A DNA stretch of 64,000 bases from Moraxella boevrei DSM 14165 (GTDB taxonomy: Bacteria; Pseudomonadota; Gammaproteobacteria; Pseudomonadales; Moraxellaceae): the NCBI RefSeq assembly GCF_000379845.1, contig NZ_KB903782.1:62143-126142 (forward strand). The letters run 5' to 3'. The translations under genes and the position numbers were made by a program. Below, in pieces: positions 1 to 8,632 of this stretch (the first letter of the stretch is position 1; each line of letters starts with the position of its first letter). The notes beneath the pieces were generated by a model. It made no database searches and had not been told where the DNA came from. It saw only the letters and a list, made by a program, of their open reading frames with translations.

Positions 1-2
1 CA

Positions 3-386
3 CTAAAAAATATAACCGATAAAAAAATTGGTTTACAGTTATCAGGCGAAGTGGATTTTGCCAAAATTAAACCATTTTTAAGCCAAATTTTTACCAATAT
101 CTCCCTGATTGTGATAGATTTTGCAGGATTTCGTGATGGGCGTGGCTATAGCTTTGCCAAACAATTACAGCATGACAGCCGTTTTTCGCCAAATTTGACT
201 TTACGAGCGACAGGTGGCTTGATTGCCGATAGTTTGCCGTTGTTACAACGTGTTGGCTTTAGCGAATTTGTGGTTGATGATGCGGTTTTTAAACCCCATT
301 TTTTTGAACATTTTGACAAAATTAGACATTATTACGACGGTAAAAGTAGTCAAATTTTACCGATGTTTGCTCATTTACAAGGCTAA
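3..386 (+). CDS. DUF934 family protein, 5' end outside window
   Basis: The reading frame is open from the first bases of the window, so the N-terminus is missing; the first in-window start-like codon is a GTG at 51, but homology-like sequence continues upstream of it. The segment FRDGRGYSFAKQL followed by LRATGGLIADSLPLLQRVGF matches the conserved core of DUF934 proteins (DGRG...A..L.......LRA.G....D.....R.GF). In proteobacteria these small proteins usually follow the sulfite/nitrite reductase hemoprotein gene and are thought to assist assimilatory sulfate reduction; their biochemical role is not settled. The sat gene starts 26 bases downstream on the same strand, which fits a sulfur-assimilation operon. 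The upstream reductase itself would lie outside the window. Confidence 0.85.
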   Translation, partial: LKNITDKKIGLQLSGEVDFAKIKPFLSQIFTNISLIVIDFAGFRDGRGYSFAKQLQHDSRFSPNLTLRATGGLIADSLPLLQRVGFSEFVVDDAVFKPHFFEHFDKIRHYYDGKSSQILPMFAHLQG

Positions 387-411
387 CTTTTTAACATTTT
401 AAGGAAGTTTT

Positions 412-1650
412 ATGAATTATCAAACCACAGACGGACTTGTGCCACCGCATGGCAGTCCTGTGTTAAAACCCAAACTTTTGACAGGGCAGGATCTAATCAA
501 CGCCCAACAGCGAGCCGAAACTTTACCAAAAATCAACATCAGCTCTCGGGAAGCGGGCGATTTGATTATGCTTGGCATTGGCGGATTTACACCGCTAGAC
601 GGCTTTATGAACCATGCCGACTGGTACAGCGTGTGTGACAATATGCACTTGGCGACAGGCGAATTGCAGGGTGTATTTTTCCCAATTCCGATTACCCTAT
701 CCACCGACCAAACGACCGCCGACACGCTGAACATCGGCGATGATGTGGCTTTGGTGGCGGACGGTGAAATCCGTGGTATTTTGAGATTGAGCGAAAAATA
801 TACGATTGACAAAGCATTTGAATGCAAAACAGTATTCGGCACGACCGACAGCGAACACCCCGGTGTCGCCATGGTATTGGCTCAAGGCGATGTCAATTTG
901 GCAGGTGATGTAATGGTATTGAGCGAAGGCGATTTTCCAGAAAAATACCCTGACATTTATCTCACGCCGACCCAAACTCGAGAAATTTTTGCCAAAAAAG
1001 GTTGGAAAACGGTATCAGCTTTCCAAACTCGTAATCCGATGCACCGCTCGCACGAATATTTGGCGAAGATTGCGGTAGAAATTTGTGATGGCGTTCTCAT
1101 TCACAGCTTGCTTGGGGCGTTAAAAAAAGGCGACATTCCTGCGGAGGTACGTCAAGAAGCGATAGGCACGCTGATTGATAATTATTTCAAAAAAGACACC
1201 GTCGTTCAGGCAGGTTATCCGCTAGATATGCGGTATGCTGGTCCACGAGAAGCCTTATTGCATGCCTTGTTCCGTCAAAATTATGGGTGCAGTCATTTGA
1301 TTGTTGGGCGAGACCATGCAGGCGTTGGCGATTATTATGGGGCATTTGACGCTCAAAAAATCTTTGATAGGTTAAGCGATGATGACTTGATAACTCAGCC
1401 GTTAAAAATTGATTGGACGTTTTATTGCACGGCGTGCGACAGCATGGCGAGTACCAAAACTTGTCCGCATGATGAGCGTTTTCATGTGAAAGTGTCTGGC
1501 ACAAAATTACGCAAAGCCTTATCGGAAAATCAGCCCATTCCTGAGCATTTTAGCCGTCCTGAAGTATTGGCAATTTTGCAAACATATTATCAAAATTTGG
1601 CGGAAAATGACCGTCATCAAGTGGCATTAAAAGGGCATTCAGCAAAATAA
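412..1650 (+). CDS. sat: Sulfate adenylyltransferase (ATP sulfurylase)
   Basis: Converts sulfate and ATP to adenosine 5'-phosphosulfate and pyrophosphate, the first step of sulfate assimilation, in the cytoplasm. This is the single-chain Sat type rather than the two-subunit CysD/CysN type found in enteric bacteria. At 412 residues it has the usual length. Residues about 200-212 carry the nucleotide-binding signature [13 protein letters not shown], and GRDHAGVGD near residue 299 is the second conserved ATP sulfurylase motif. A CxxC-type cluster (CTACDSM...CPHD) near 340-352 is also typical of bacterial Sat. The start ATG is preceded by AAGGAAG at good spacing. It follows the DUF934 gene closely and ends at a hairpin terminator. 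Confidence 0.96.
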   Translation: MNYQTTDGLVPPHGSPVLKPKLLTGQDLINAQQRAETLPKINISSREAGDLIMLGIGGFTPLDGFMNHADWYSVCDNMHLATGELQGVFFPIPITLSTDQTTADTLNIGDDVALVADGEIRGILRLSEKYTIDKAFECKTVFGTTDSEHPGVAMVLAQGDVNLAGDVMVLSEGDFPEKYPDIYLTPTQTREIFAKKGWKTVSAFQTRNPMHRSHEYLAKIAVEICDGVLIHSLLGALKKGDIPAEVRQEAIGTLIDNYFKKDTVVQAGYPLDMRYAGPREALLHALFRQNYGCSHLIVGRDHAGVGDYYGAFDAQKIFDRLSDDDLITQPLKIDWTFYCTACDSMASTKTCPHDERFHVKVSGTKLRKALSENQPIPEHFSRPEVLAILQTYYQNLAENDRHQVALKGHSAK

Positions 1651-1671
1651 ATCTGTTGTCTTTTGCAAAAT

Positions 1672-1701
1672 AAAAAGCAGTGATATATTCACTGTTTTTT
1701 T
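1672..1701. terminator. Bidirectional terminator between sat and the peptide-binding protein gene
   Basis: Arms CAGTGA (1678-1683) and TCACTG (1689-1694) flank a short loop, with an A-run before and a T-run after. The two genes converge here, so the hairpin can serve both strands. Confidence 0.75.
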
Positions 1702-3718
1702 ATTTTCCCAAATACGCCTTAACCGCTTGTTCTTTATCCGCATTTACCCACCAATAATCAATCCCCACCGCATTGGTCGGCAACGCCCCATGCTCAAACT
1801 GTTGCCAATATGCTACCGTATCTTGCGACTTGCCATAGGTCGGTATCACATAAAAATGTGCCAATAACAAACGGTCAAGCACCTTGGTATACAACATAAT
1901 GTCATCACGGTTATGCGATTTGATAAGTTGCTCAATCACACTGTCAATCACTGGATTTTTGATACCTGCAGTATTTTGATTGCCCTGTTCATCGGCAGAT
2001 TTGGAACCCCACAGATAGCTTTGCTCCGCTCCTGGCGATAGACTTTGGGCAAAAACATCCACAATCATATCATAATCAAATTCTCGCACTCGCTGTAAAT
2101 ATTGCGGTAAATCGGCATTACGAATACTCACACTAAAACCCAACCGCTGTAAATTTCGCACATAGGGTAAAATAATCCGAGCTTGACTGTCATTATTTAT
2201 CAAAATCTGAAAACTCGCCAATTCACCATTTTTTTGATAAAGTTTGCCATTTTGATAAAAAAACCCTGCCTGTAACAACAATGCTCTGGCTTGCAACAGA
2301 CGTTCACGGTTAAAGCCGTCTGATTGTTGTTGGTAAAATGGCGATTGCTCACTTTGCCAGTCTAACATCACAAAGTGCTGGGCGATTGGGTCAAGTTTTG
2401 CCAATAACGGCTGTAGCACTTGTATTTCGCTTGGGGTTGGCGTACCTGTCGCTTGCAATTCTGAGCCATAAAAAAAGCTAGTCAACCGCTGATATTGCCC
2501 GTAAAACATTGTGCGATTTAGCCATGCAAAATCATACGCCAACGTCAACGCCTGTCTCACTCGGATATCGGAAAACAAGGCTCGGCGATTGTTCATCACT
2601 AGGGCTTGCGTGGGGATAGGATTGTGATTTTCGATGCTTTCTTTTTTTACCATGCCATTTTTGACCGCAGGAAAATGATAACCTGTTACCCAAGTACGAG
2701 CCTTATTTTCGGCACGAAACTGATACTCCCCTGCTTTAAAGCCTTCAAACGCCACTTCAGGGCTTTGATAATACACAAATTTTATCGTATCAAAATTAAA
2801 GCGACCCACATTTGCCATGACGGCACTTTCAGACTTTGTCCCCCAATAATTGGGGTCTCGCACATAGCTAATGGAGCGACCTGCGTCAATATGTCCGACT
2901 TTATATGCCCCACTACCGATTAATGGTGTTAAAGATACTTTGTCAAAATTTTCATCAATACTTTGTTTTTTCCAAATTGGCATTTGCCCAACAGTTAACA
3001 ATAATTCAGCATTATCTGCTCCGTCAAAAATAAATTTAACTTGATAATTATCAACTACTTGGATGTCTTTTATTCCTGCCAAATAACTTCGCATACTCAT
3101 CGTGCCTTTGGTTAAAATAGCATTGATACTGGCTTTCACGTCGTGGGCAGTGACAGGTGAACCGTCCCAAAATTTGGCGTGCGGATTGACATGATAAATT
3201 ACCCAACTTTTATCATCTGGGTCAAAGGTCACTTTTTGGGCAAGCTGTGGATACATGACAAAGGCTTCGGACAACGAGCCTGTCATCAAAGTATCGTACA
3301 GATAAGACGTACCTGTCACAGGTGTACCGTTATCATACCAAGGATTTAGGCTGTTGAACGTGCCTTGAGCCGACAGTGACAACGTGCCACCTTTTGGAGC
3401 ATTGGGATTGGCATAGGGCAAATGTTGCAATCCGACAAAAGTTGGCGTGCTGTTATGAGCAAGGGCGGTAACGGTTTGAATACCTTTTTTCAGCATTTGC
3501 GGTTGTCGTCTTTTTTGTGATAAGGCATGTTGAGTAAGGTTATGTTGACTGACTTGTGCAACTTTATTATCAACTTTTGTTTGTTTTTTAGCTTGTGTTG
3601 TTGGGCTAGGTTGCGTATTAGCAATCGCGGTTAGTGCGCTTGTAGTAACGATAACCCCAAGCAAGATTTTTTTAGCATTTTTTTGATAAAAATAAGGGTG
3701 AAAAAAATTAGGTGGCAT
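1700..3718 (-). CDS. Extracellular solute-binding protein, family 5 (YejA-like peptide binder)
   Basis: Periplasmic binding protein of the SBP family 5 (oligopeptide, microcin C or nickel ABC importers). The start is taken at the ATG at 3718, which has AAGG seven bases upstream; an in-frame TTG at 3745 has no ribosome site. A hydrophobic stretch (KKILLGVIVTTSALTAIA) at about residues 17-34 is a signal peptide or anchor, followed by a Gln/Lys/Ser-rich linker to about residue 70. Mature motifs PYANPNAPKGGTLS, LNPWYDNG and VIYHVNPHAKFWDGSPVTA are typical of YejA-like members. At 672 residues it is longer than E. coli YejA (about 600) because of the linker. No permease or ATPase gene is adjacent, so the transporter must be encoded elsewhere or the protein acts as an orphan receptor. 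Confidence 0.88.
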   Translation of the reverse strand: MPPNFFHPYFYQKNAKKILLGVIVTTSALTAIANTQPSPTTQAKKQTKVDNKVAQVSQHNLTQHALSQKRRQPQMLKKGIQTVTALAHNSTPTFVGLQHLPYANPNAPKGGTLSLSAQGTFNSLNPWYDNGTPVTGTSYLYDTLMTGSLSEAFVMYPQLAQKVTFDPDDKSWVIYHVNPHAKFWDGSPVTAHDVKASINAILTKGTMSMRSYLAGIKDIQVVDNYQVKFIFDGADNAELLLTVGQMPIWKKQSIDENFDKVSLTPLIGSGAYKVGHIDAGRSISYVRDPNYWGTKSESAVMANVGRFNFDTIKFVYYQSPEVAFEGFKAGEYQFRAENKARTWVTGYHFPAVKNGMVKKESIENHNPIPTQALVMNNRRALFSDIRVRQALTLAYDFAWLNRTMFYGQYQRLTSFFYGSELQATGTPTPSEIQVLQPLLAKLDPIAQHFVMLDWQSEQSPFYQQQSDGFNRERLLQARALLLQAGFFYQNGKLYQKNGELASFQILINNDSQARIILPYVRNLQRLGFSVSIRNADLPQYLQRVREFDYDMIVDVFAQSLSPGAEQSYLWGSKSADEQGNQNTAGIKNPVIDSVIEQLIKSHNRDDIMLYTKVLDRLLLAHFYVIPTYGKSQDTVAYWQQFEHGALPTNAVGIDYWWVNADKEQAVKAYLGK

Positions 3719-3785
3719 GACAAAACCTTGACAAAAATTTTGCAAATAATCAGCTATTCTAACACAAAAAATTTATCACAACGCA

Positions 3786-3816
3786 TAAAAAAAGCCCAAC
3801 GTGTGGACTTTTTTTG
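3786..3816 (-). terminator. Terminator after the LysM protein gene
   Basis: On the minus strand arms AGTCCA and TGGGCT (3809-3804 and 3798-3793, one G-T pair) are followed by a seven-T run. It lies 25 bases beyond the stop of the LysM gene. Confidence 0.7.
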
Positions 3817-3840
3817 TTTCATTTTAGCTTTACGCATGAT

Positions 3841-4722
3841 TTATTTAATCACAGGAATAACCAACTTTTGTCCAATTTTTAATTGACTCGTGTTACTTAA
3901 ACCGTTGATTTCTGCCAATGCTGACAATTTGACATTATAACGCTGTGATAACCCACCTAGGCTATCACCCTTTTGCACTTCATAATTAATCACATCAACT
4001 TTACCGCCCGTTTTAATGGTGGTGGTTGTGGTTTTTGGTTTTACGGTTGTTGTCGTTGTTTGTGTCGTGGTTGTCGCTTTTTCATTCGCTAGTTTTTTTA
4101 AACTATCAGCCGTTTCTGGAATCAGCAAGGTTTGCCCTATTTGTACCCGTGTCATCACATTGGTGTCATTTAGCTCCGCTAAGTCGCTTGCACTGATATT
4201 AAAACGATTAGCAATGCCCAAAAAGGTATCCCCACTTTTGACTTTATAGACAAAATTTTTGCCTGTATAGGCTTTTTTCGGTGAGCTATTTGTAGTGGTT
4301 GTGGTATTTACCACTGTTTTGGCAGGGACAATAAGTTTTTGCCCAATCACAATTTGGTTATAGTTACTTTGCAAGCTTGGGTTTAATTCTGCGAGTACCG
4401 CAGGGGTAGTGTCAAATTTTTTGACAATTGAACTAATCGTATCGCCTGCTTGTATCGTATAGGTCGTTTTTTGTCCTGTATAACTAATCGCACTACTGTC
4501 ATTTAACAACACGATATCGCCAATTTTAATATCATTGATTGATTTTAAATTATTGATATTTTGCAGTTCTTGAACACTCACACCATATTGTTTTGCGATG
4601 CTAGACAAGGTGTCGCCTGCTTTAACACGATAAGTTGACGCACTGAAGCCAAGCGTGCTAACCCCTAACAACGTCACAACAGTCAATGGTTTTACCCAAA
4701 ATGATGAAATATGAGTGAACAT
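3841..4722 (-). CDS. Secreted protein with four LysM domains
   Basis: A 293-residue exported protein made almost only of peptidoglycan-binding LysM repeats. The signal peptide (KPLTVVTLLGVSTLGFSAS) ends near residue 29. Four LysM modules follow at about 31-73, 86-131, 158-202 and 247-291, each opening with a [YT]xVxxGDTxxxIxxx pattern and closing with IGQ.L.[IV]P. They are joined by Thr-rich linkers, the longest (TTTTQTTTTTVKPKTTTTT-like) at about 214-236. No catalytic domain is present, so it probably binds the cell wall rather than cutting it. The start ATG has GGGAG at good spacing. It resembles the repeat half of MltD encoded at 8.6-11.4 kb. Confidence 0.9.
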   Translation of the reverse strand: MFTHISSFWVKPLTVVTLLGVSTLGFSASTYRVKAGDTLSSIAKQYGVSVQELQNINNLKSINDIKIGDIVLLNDSSAISYTGQKTTYTIQAGDTISSIVKKFDTTPAVLAELNPSLQSNYNQIVIGQKLIVPAKTVVNTTTTTNSSPKKAYTGKNFVYKVKSGDTFLGIANRFNISASDLAELNDTNVMTRVQIGQTLLIPETADSLKKLANEKATTTTQTTTTTVKPKTTTTTIKTGGKVDVINYEVQKGDSLGGLSQRYNVKLSALAEINGLSNTSQLKIGQKLVIPVIK

Positions 4723-4920
4723 AGTTTTCTCCCTTTAATGAAACCATTAAAAAATCAAAACCTGTTAATATTGCCCAATTTATTTGCCTTGAACTCTGAC
4801 AAGAAACTTTGTAAAACAACATTGAAAACTTCTTTGTTCTTTGATTTAAAACAATTTTAATATTAACAGCAAAGGGCAAAACATACCCTTTACTTTATTG
4901 TAAACCAACTGTTACAAAAA

Positions 4921-6027
4921 TTAAACTCGTTTATTCTCAAAGTGTTGCATAAATCCGATTAAATCATCAATCGCCGCTAAATCAATCGCATTATAAATAC
5001 TTGCACGCATACCACCCACCGATTTATGCCCTTTTAGGTTCAATAATCCTACTTGTGCTGACTGTTCTAAAAATAGTTTGTCAAGATTGCTATCTGCCAA
5101 AGTAAACGGCACATTCATGATTGAACGGTTGTTTTTGGCGACTGGATTGTGATAAAAATCACTATTGTCAATAAAATCGTACAAGCGACGAGCTTTTTCA
5201 AGATTTTGTTGATAAATCGCTTCCACACCGCCCTGCTCTAATAGCCATTCAAATACCAAACCTGATAAATACCAGGCAAAAGTCGCAGGCGTATTCAGCA
5301 TACTGTCATTGTCCGCTTGGTTTTTGTAATTTTGCGTATTTGGGCAAATTAAATTGGCATTTCCCAACAAGTCTTCACGCACAATCACCAAAGTCAAACC
5401 CGCTGGACCAATATTTTTTTGAGCCCCTGCATAAATCAGCCCAAATTTTGACACATCAATTGGCGTTGACAAAATACACGATGACATATCAGCAACAATC
5501 GGAGCAGTCACGTTTGGCACATCAAACATAGCAAGCCCTTGAATGGTTTCGTTGGGGCAATAGTGAAAATAATCCGCATTTTCAGACAGTTGCCAACTGC
5601 TGATATCTGGCACACTCGTGTAATTGCTGTCTTTGGCACTGGCGACCACATTAATTTTGCCCAAGCCTGCTTGCTCATAGCGTTGGGCCTCGCTAATGGC
5701 TTTTTTTGACCAAATCCCTGTGTCCAAATAATCCGCCGTACCGTGCAACAAATTCATCGGAATAGTAGAAAATTGTAAACTTGCACCGCCTTGCAAAAAT
5801 AGCACTTTATAATTGTCAGGAATATTCATCAATTTTCGCAAATCTTGCTCAGATTTTTGGGCAATTTGCGTAAAATCAGCACTGCGGTGGCTAATTTCCA
5901 TGACGGACGAACCGCCATTTTTCCAATTTAACAGCTCATTTTGGGCTTTTTCTAACACCGCTTTCGGCATGGTTGCAGGACCTGCACAAAAATTATGCAC
6001 CCGTTTGTCAAAATTTAATCCACTCAT
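4921..6027 (-). CDS. serC: Phosphoserine aminotransferase
   Basis: PLP enzyme that transfers the amino group of glutamate to 3-phosphohydroxypyruvate in serine synthesis, and acts on the analogous intermediate in pyridoxal 5'-phosphate synthesis. The 368 residues cover the whole family length. Visible hallmarks are NFCAGPATMP near the N-terminus, SVMEISHRS, FLQGGAS (phosphate-binding), and YAGAQKNIGPAG near residue 200 holding the PLP-binding lysine. The C-terminus has the family motif GHKSVGGMRASIYNA. The ATG is preceded by AGGAG. It is in the same orientation as the unknown gene and aroC upstream; serine made here feeds the glycine and folate genes found elsewhere in the window. Confidence 0.96.
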   Translation of the reverse strand: MSGLNFDKRVHNFCAGPATMPKAVLEKAQNELLNWKNGGSSVMEISHRSADFTQIAQKSEQDLRKLMNIPDNYKVLFLQGGASLQFSTIPMNLLHGTADYLDTGIWSKKAISEAQRYEQAGLGKINVVASAKDSNYTSVPDISSWQLSENADYFHYCPNETIQGLAMFDVPNVTAPIVADMSSCILSTPIDVSKFGLIYAGAQKNIGPAGLTLVIVREDLLGNANLICPNTQNYKNQADNDSMLNTPATFAWYLSGLVFEWLLEQGGVEAIYQQNLEKARRLYDFIDNSDFYHNPVAKNNRSIMNVPFTLADSNLDKLFLEQSAQVGLLNLKGHKSVGGMRASIYNAIDLAAIDDLIGFMQHFENKRV

Positions 6028-6076
6028 TATAAACTCCTAACTTATTGATTTTATTAAAAATTTAAAAATATTAAAA

Positions 6077-6841
6077 CTAAACCATTGCCAATTTATCCAA
6101 CCATTCTGCATCAGTTCGTTGAAACGTGCGTTGTTGAATGGTCTGCCAAAATTTGCGTTTTTGCTGAAAATCGTTCAGCATCGTTGCCAAATGATAATTG
6201 GCATCAAAGGACGTGTTAGCAAATAATGACGGCAATGCGGTCAAACTGAGCAATTTGGGCTTTCGCTCAGGGTTTGGATAAATAGCGTTCACTGTCCCTG
6301 CAAAAGTCGCTAACGCAATGACATCCGTACACATTTCATTATCAAAATCCTGTGAAATCAACGGAAAGTAAAAATCTTTTGGCGTTAATCCCAAGGTAGT
6401 TATCAACGATTGCCAAAGTTTATGCTGTGGTTCGTGTCGGCTTATCACCGCCATATCCACCATCAACACCCACTCTTCAAACACCGCCATTTGTAACGCA
6501 AATGAACTGACCACATTGGCGGTAACAATGACCGCTGACGGATTATTTTCTACCGTTTGTCCACTTCGCTGTTCGTTATCTAGCGGTTCAAAACGCTCAA
6601 AACGATTTTCATTGGCAATATTTTTAATCGTATTGGGCAAATTGGCTTGAATTTCATTATTTTGATGTGTTTGTTTTTGAAATGGTTTATTTTGAAGCTC
6701 ATTATTTTGAAAAAAAGGCATCAAACTTTCTGCCAATTCATCCAAACCAATTTCAATCACTTCTGCAGTTTGCAACGCCCAACGATCAATGCCCATTTCT
6801 GCTAACAGCTGATTTTGCCAGTATTGATACGAATATTTCAT
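6077..6841 (-). CDS. Conserved hypothetical protein, possibly HolD-like
   Basis: Function not recognised with confidence. The start is taken at the ATG at 6841 with GGTGG upstream; an in-frame TTG 18 bases earlier has no ribosome site. The N-terminus (QNQLLAEMGIDRWAL) loosely resembles the start of DNA polymerase III psi subunit (HolD), which is poorly conserved. Residues about 45-95 form an Asn/Gln-rich low-complexity linker, and the C-terminal 150 residues look globular (VIVTANVVSSFALQM, LITTLGLTPKDFYFPL). No signal peptide or membrane segment is seen. It sits directly downstream of aroC (33 bases) and is probably co-transcribed. A psi-like clamp-loader role is a weak inference only. Confidence 0.7.
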   Translation of the reverse strand: MKYSYQYWQNQLLAEMGIDRWALQTAEVIEIGLDELAESLMPFFQNNELQNKPFQKQTHQNNEIQANLPNTIKNIANENRFERFEPLDNEQRSGQTVENNPSAVIVTANVVSSFALQMAVFEEWVLMVDMAVISRHEPQHKLWQSLITTLGLTPKDFYFPLISQDFDNEMCTDVIALATFAGTVNAIYPNPERKPKLLSLTALPSLFANTSFDANYHLATMLNDFQQKRKFWQTIQQRTFQRTDAEWLDKLAMV

Positions 6842-6874
6842 CACGAAACCACCAGTCAAACCGCCACAATAACA

Positions 6875-7978
6875 TTATGCAATCGGCGACAACGATGGCA
6901 CAACATCGGCATTTTGTCCACGATGACGCAAATAATGGTCTGCCAAAACAATCGCTAGCATTGCCTCGGCAATCGGCGTTGCACGCACGCCAACGCAAGG
7001 GTCATGACGCCCTTTGGTGAGCATATTGACTGGGTTGCCATAAATATCAATACTTTGCCCTGCGGTGGTAATGCTGGCGGTGGGTTTTAAAGCGATACTG
7101 ACTTTAATGGTCTGACCGCTAGAAATTCCGCCCAAAATCCCACCTGCATGATTGGCTAAAAAACCGTCTGGTGTGAGTTCATCTCGGCTTTCATGTCCAA
7201 ATTGTTCCGCTACGGCAAAACCGTCACCAATTTCCACGCCTTTAACGGCATTAATGCTCATCATGGCATGGGCGATGTCAGCATCAAGTCGGTCAAACAC
7301 AGGCTCACCCAAGCCGACAGGCACACCAGTTGCTAAAATGGTGATTTTTGCACCGACACTGGTGCCATTTTCTCGGCATTTGGCGATAGTTTTTTCAAAG
7401 GTTGGAAGGATATCGCTATCTGCACAAAAAAACGGATTATTATTGACAAAATCCCAGTCAATCTGTGTTTCGTCAATGTCTTTTGCAATCGCACTGCCAA
7501 TCTGCGTTACAAAACCACGAATTTTTACGCCTAAATGGTCTTTTAACAGTTTTTTGGCAATCGCACCCCCTGCTACTCGCATGGCTGTTTCTCGAGCAGA
7601 TGAGCGTCCACCACCACGATAGTCCCGAAAGCCGTATTTCATGGTATAAGTATAATCGGCATGATTGGGGCGAAAAACATCTTTGATATCGCTGTAGTCT
7701 TTGGATTTTTGGTTGGTATTACGGATTAACAGTCCAATCGGCGTGCCTGTGGTTTTGCCTTCAAAGACACCTGAAATAATCTCAACCTTGTCATCTTCAC
7801 GGCGTTGGGTGGCAAATTTTGATGTACCGGGTTTTCTGCGGTCTAAATCAATTTGCAAATCTGCTTCACAAAGTTCAATATTTGGTGGGACACCATCCAC
7901 GATTGCCATCAATCCTACGCCATGCGACTCGCCTGCTGTGGTAAGCGTAAACATTTGTCCGATAGTATTGCCTGCCAT
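6875..7978 (-). CDS. aroC: Chorismate synthase
   Basis: Last enzyme of the shikimate pathway: it eliminates phosphate from 5-enolpyruvylshikimate 3-phosphate to give chorismate and needs reduced FMN. The 367-residue length is standard. Signatures are [17 protein letters not shown] at the N-terminus, [17 protein letters not shown] near 47-63, and the block [21 protein letters not shown] near 118-139. AAGGAAAACT precedes the ATG. It leads a minus-strand group with the unknown gene at 6077. Confidence 0.97.
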   Translation of the reverse strand: MAGNTIGQMFTLTTAGESHGVGLMAIVDGVPPNIELCEADLQIDLDRRKPGTSKFATQRREDDKVEIISGVFEGKTTGTPIGLLIRNTNQKSKDYSDIKDVFRPNHADYTYTMKYGFRDYRGGGRSSARETAMRVAGGAIAKKLLKDHLGVKIRGFVTQIGSAIAKDIDETQIDWDFVNNNPFFCADSDILPTFEKTIAKCRENGTSVGAKITILATGVPVGLGEPVFDRLDADIAHAMMSINAVKGVEIGDGFAVAEQFGHESRDELTPDGFLANHAGGILGGISSGQTIKVSIALKPTASITTAGQSIDIYGNPVNMLTKGRHDPCVGVRATPIAEAMLAIVLADHYLRHRGQNADVVPSLSPIA

Positions 7979-8008
7979 AGTTTTCCTTATATTTCTTAGC
8001 TTTTTAAT

Positions 8009-8479
8009 TTAATTCTTCAAAAGAGACACAATCACCACATCATCAAAATGAATATGCTCATCTCGTAACCTCATCAAATATTCATTGGCGGTATCATAAA
8101 TAGGTTTTAATGAATTCTTGGTACCCTCCATCAAATCATCAACTAATGCACAATCCACCCAAAAATCAATAATTATGTGAGCGATATATATCTTTAAAAA
8201 TGGCAAATCAAATAATTGCTCAAAAAAACGTGGCACATCTGTACTACCATCCATAAAATTGACAAGCCAAAACAAAAATAAACGACTTCTGGCATTATCT
8301 TTATAGTAACGCTCACCTTGACAGGACGGCAAAAATACTTCTGCCATGACATACAAATTATAAGCAAACTGCTGGGCTAATCCATTGTCATTATTTAATT
8401 TTAATGAATGTGATTTTAATATATCAACAAGTTCATTGATTAACTCTTGGGTTAATAATGTGCTTTTTGTAGTAATCAT
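8009..8479 (-). CDS. Hypothetical protein, 156 aa
   Basis: No family recognised. It is a soluble-looking, mainly helical protein rich in Leu, Asp and Phe (for example SRLFLFWLVNFMDGSTDVP and LKIYIAHIIIDFWVDCALV). There is no signal peptide, and the hydrophobic stretches contain charged residues, so membrane insertion is doubtful. The ATG at 8479 has no obvious Shine-Dalgarno sequence. It lies 30 bases upstream of aroC and may be read through into it; a terminator-like hairpin separates it from mltD. Confidence 0.65.
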   Translation of the reverse strand: MITTKSTLLTQELINELVDILKSHSLKLNNDNGLAQQFAYNLYVMAEVFLPSCQGERYYKDNARSRLFLFWLVNFMDGSTDVPRFFEQLFDLPFLKIYIAHIIIDFWVDCALVDDLMEGTKNSLKPIYDTANEYLMRLRDEHIHFDDVVIVSLLKN

Positions 8480-8585
8480 TTATATAAACAGATTAAAAAC
8501 TTTCACAGGCATATTGTTGAGTTTGGACTAGTAACTGAGCAAATTCAATCCTATAAAAGCCTGATAAAATTAGCCAAACTTGAGC

Positions 8586-8617
8586 AAAAGACCTTTGCAA
8601 AATGCCAAAAGTCTTTC
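8586..8617 (-). terminator. Terminator after mltD
   Basis: Minus-strand arms AAAGACTTTTG (8616-8606) and a matching CAAAGGTCTTT (8597-8587) form a stem with one G-T pair, followed by a short T-run. Confidence 0.55.
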
Positions 8618-8632
8618 GTCACTATTTACCAA

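Noticed and set aside
4016-4249. Plus-strand frame with a run of valines opposite the LysM gene
   Set aside because: It is the antisense of Thr-rich linkers in the LysM protein; there is no ribosome site and codon pattern follows the minus-strand gene.
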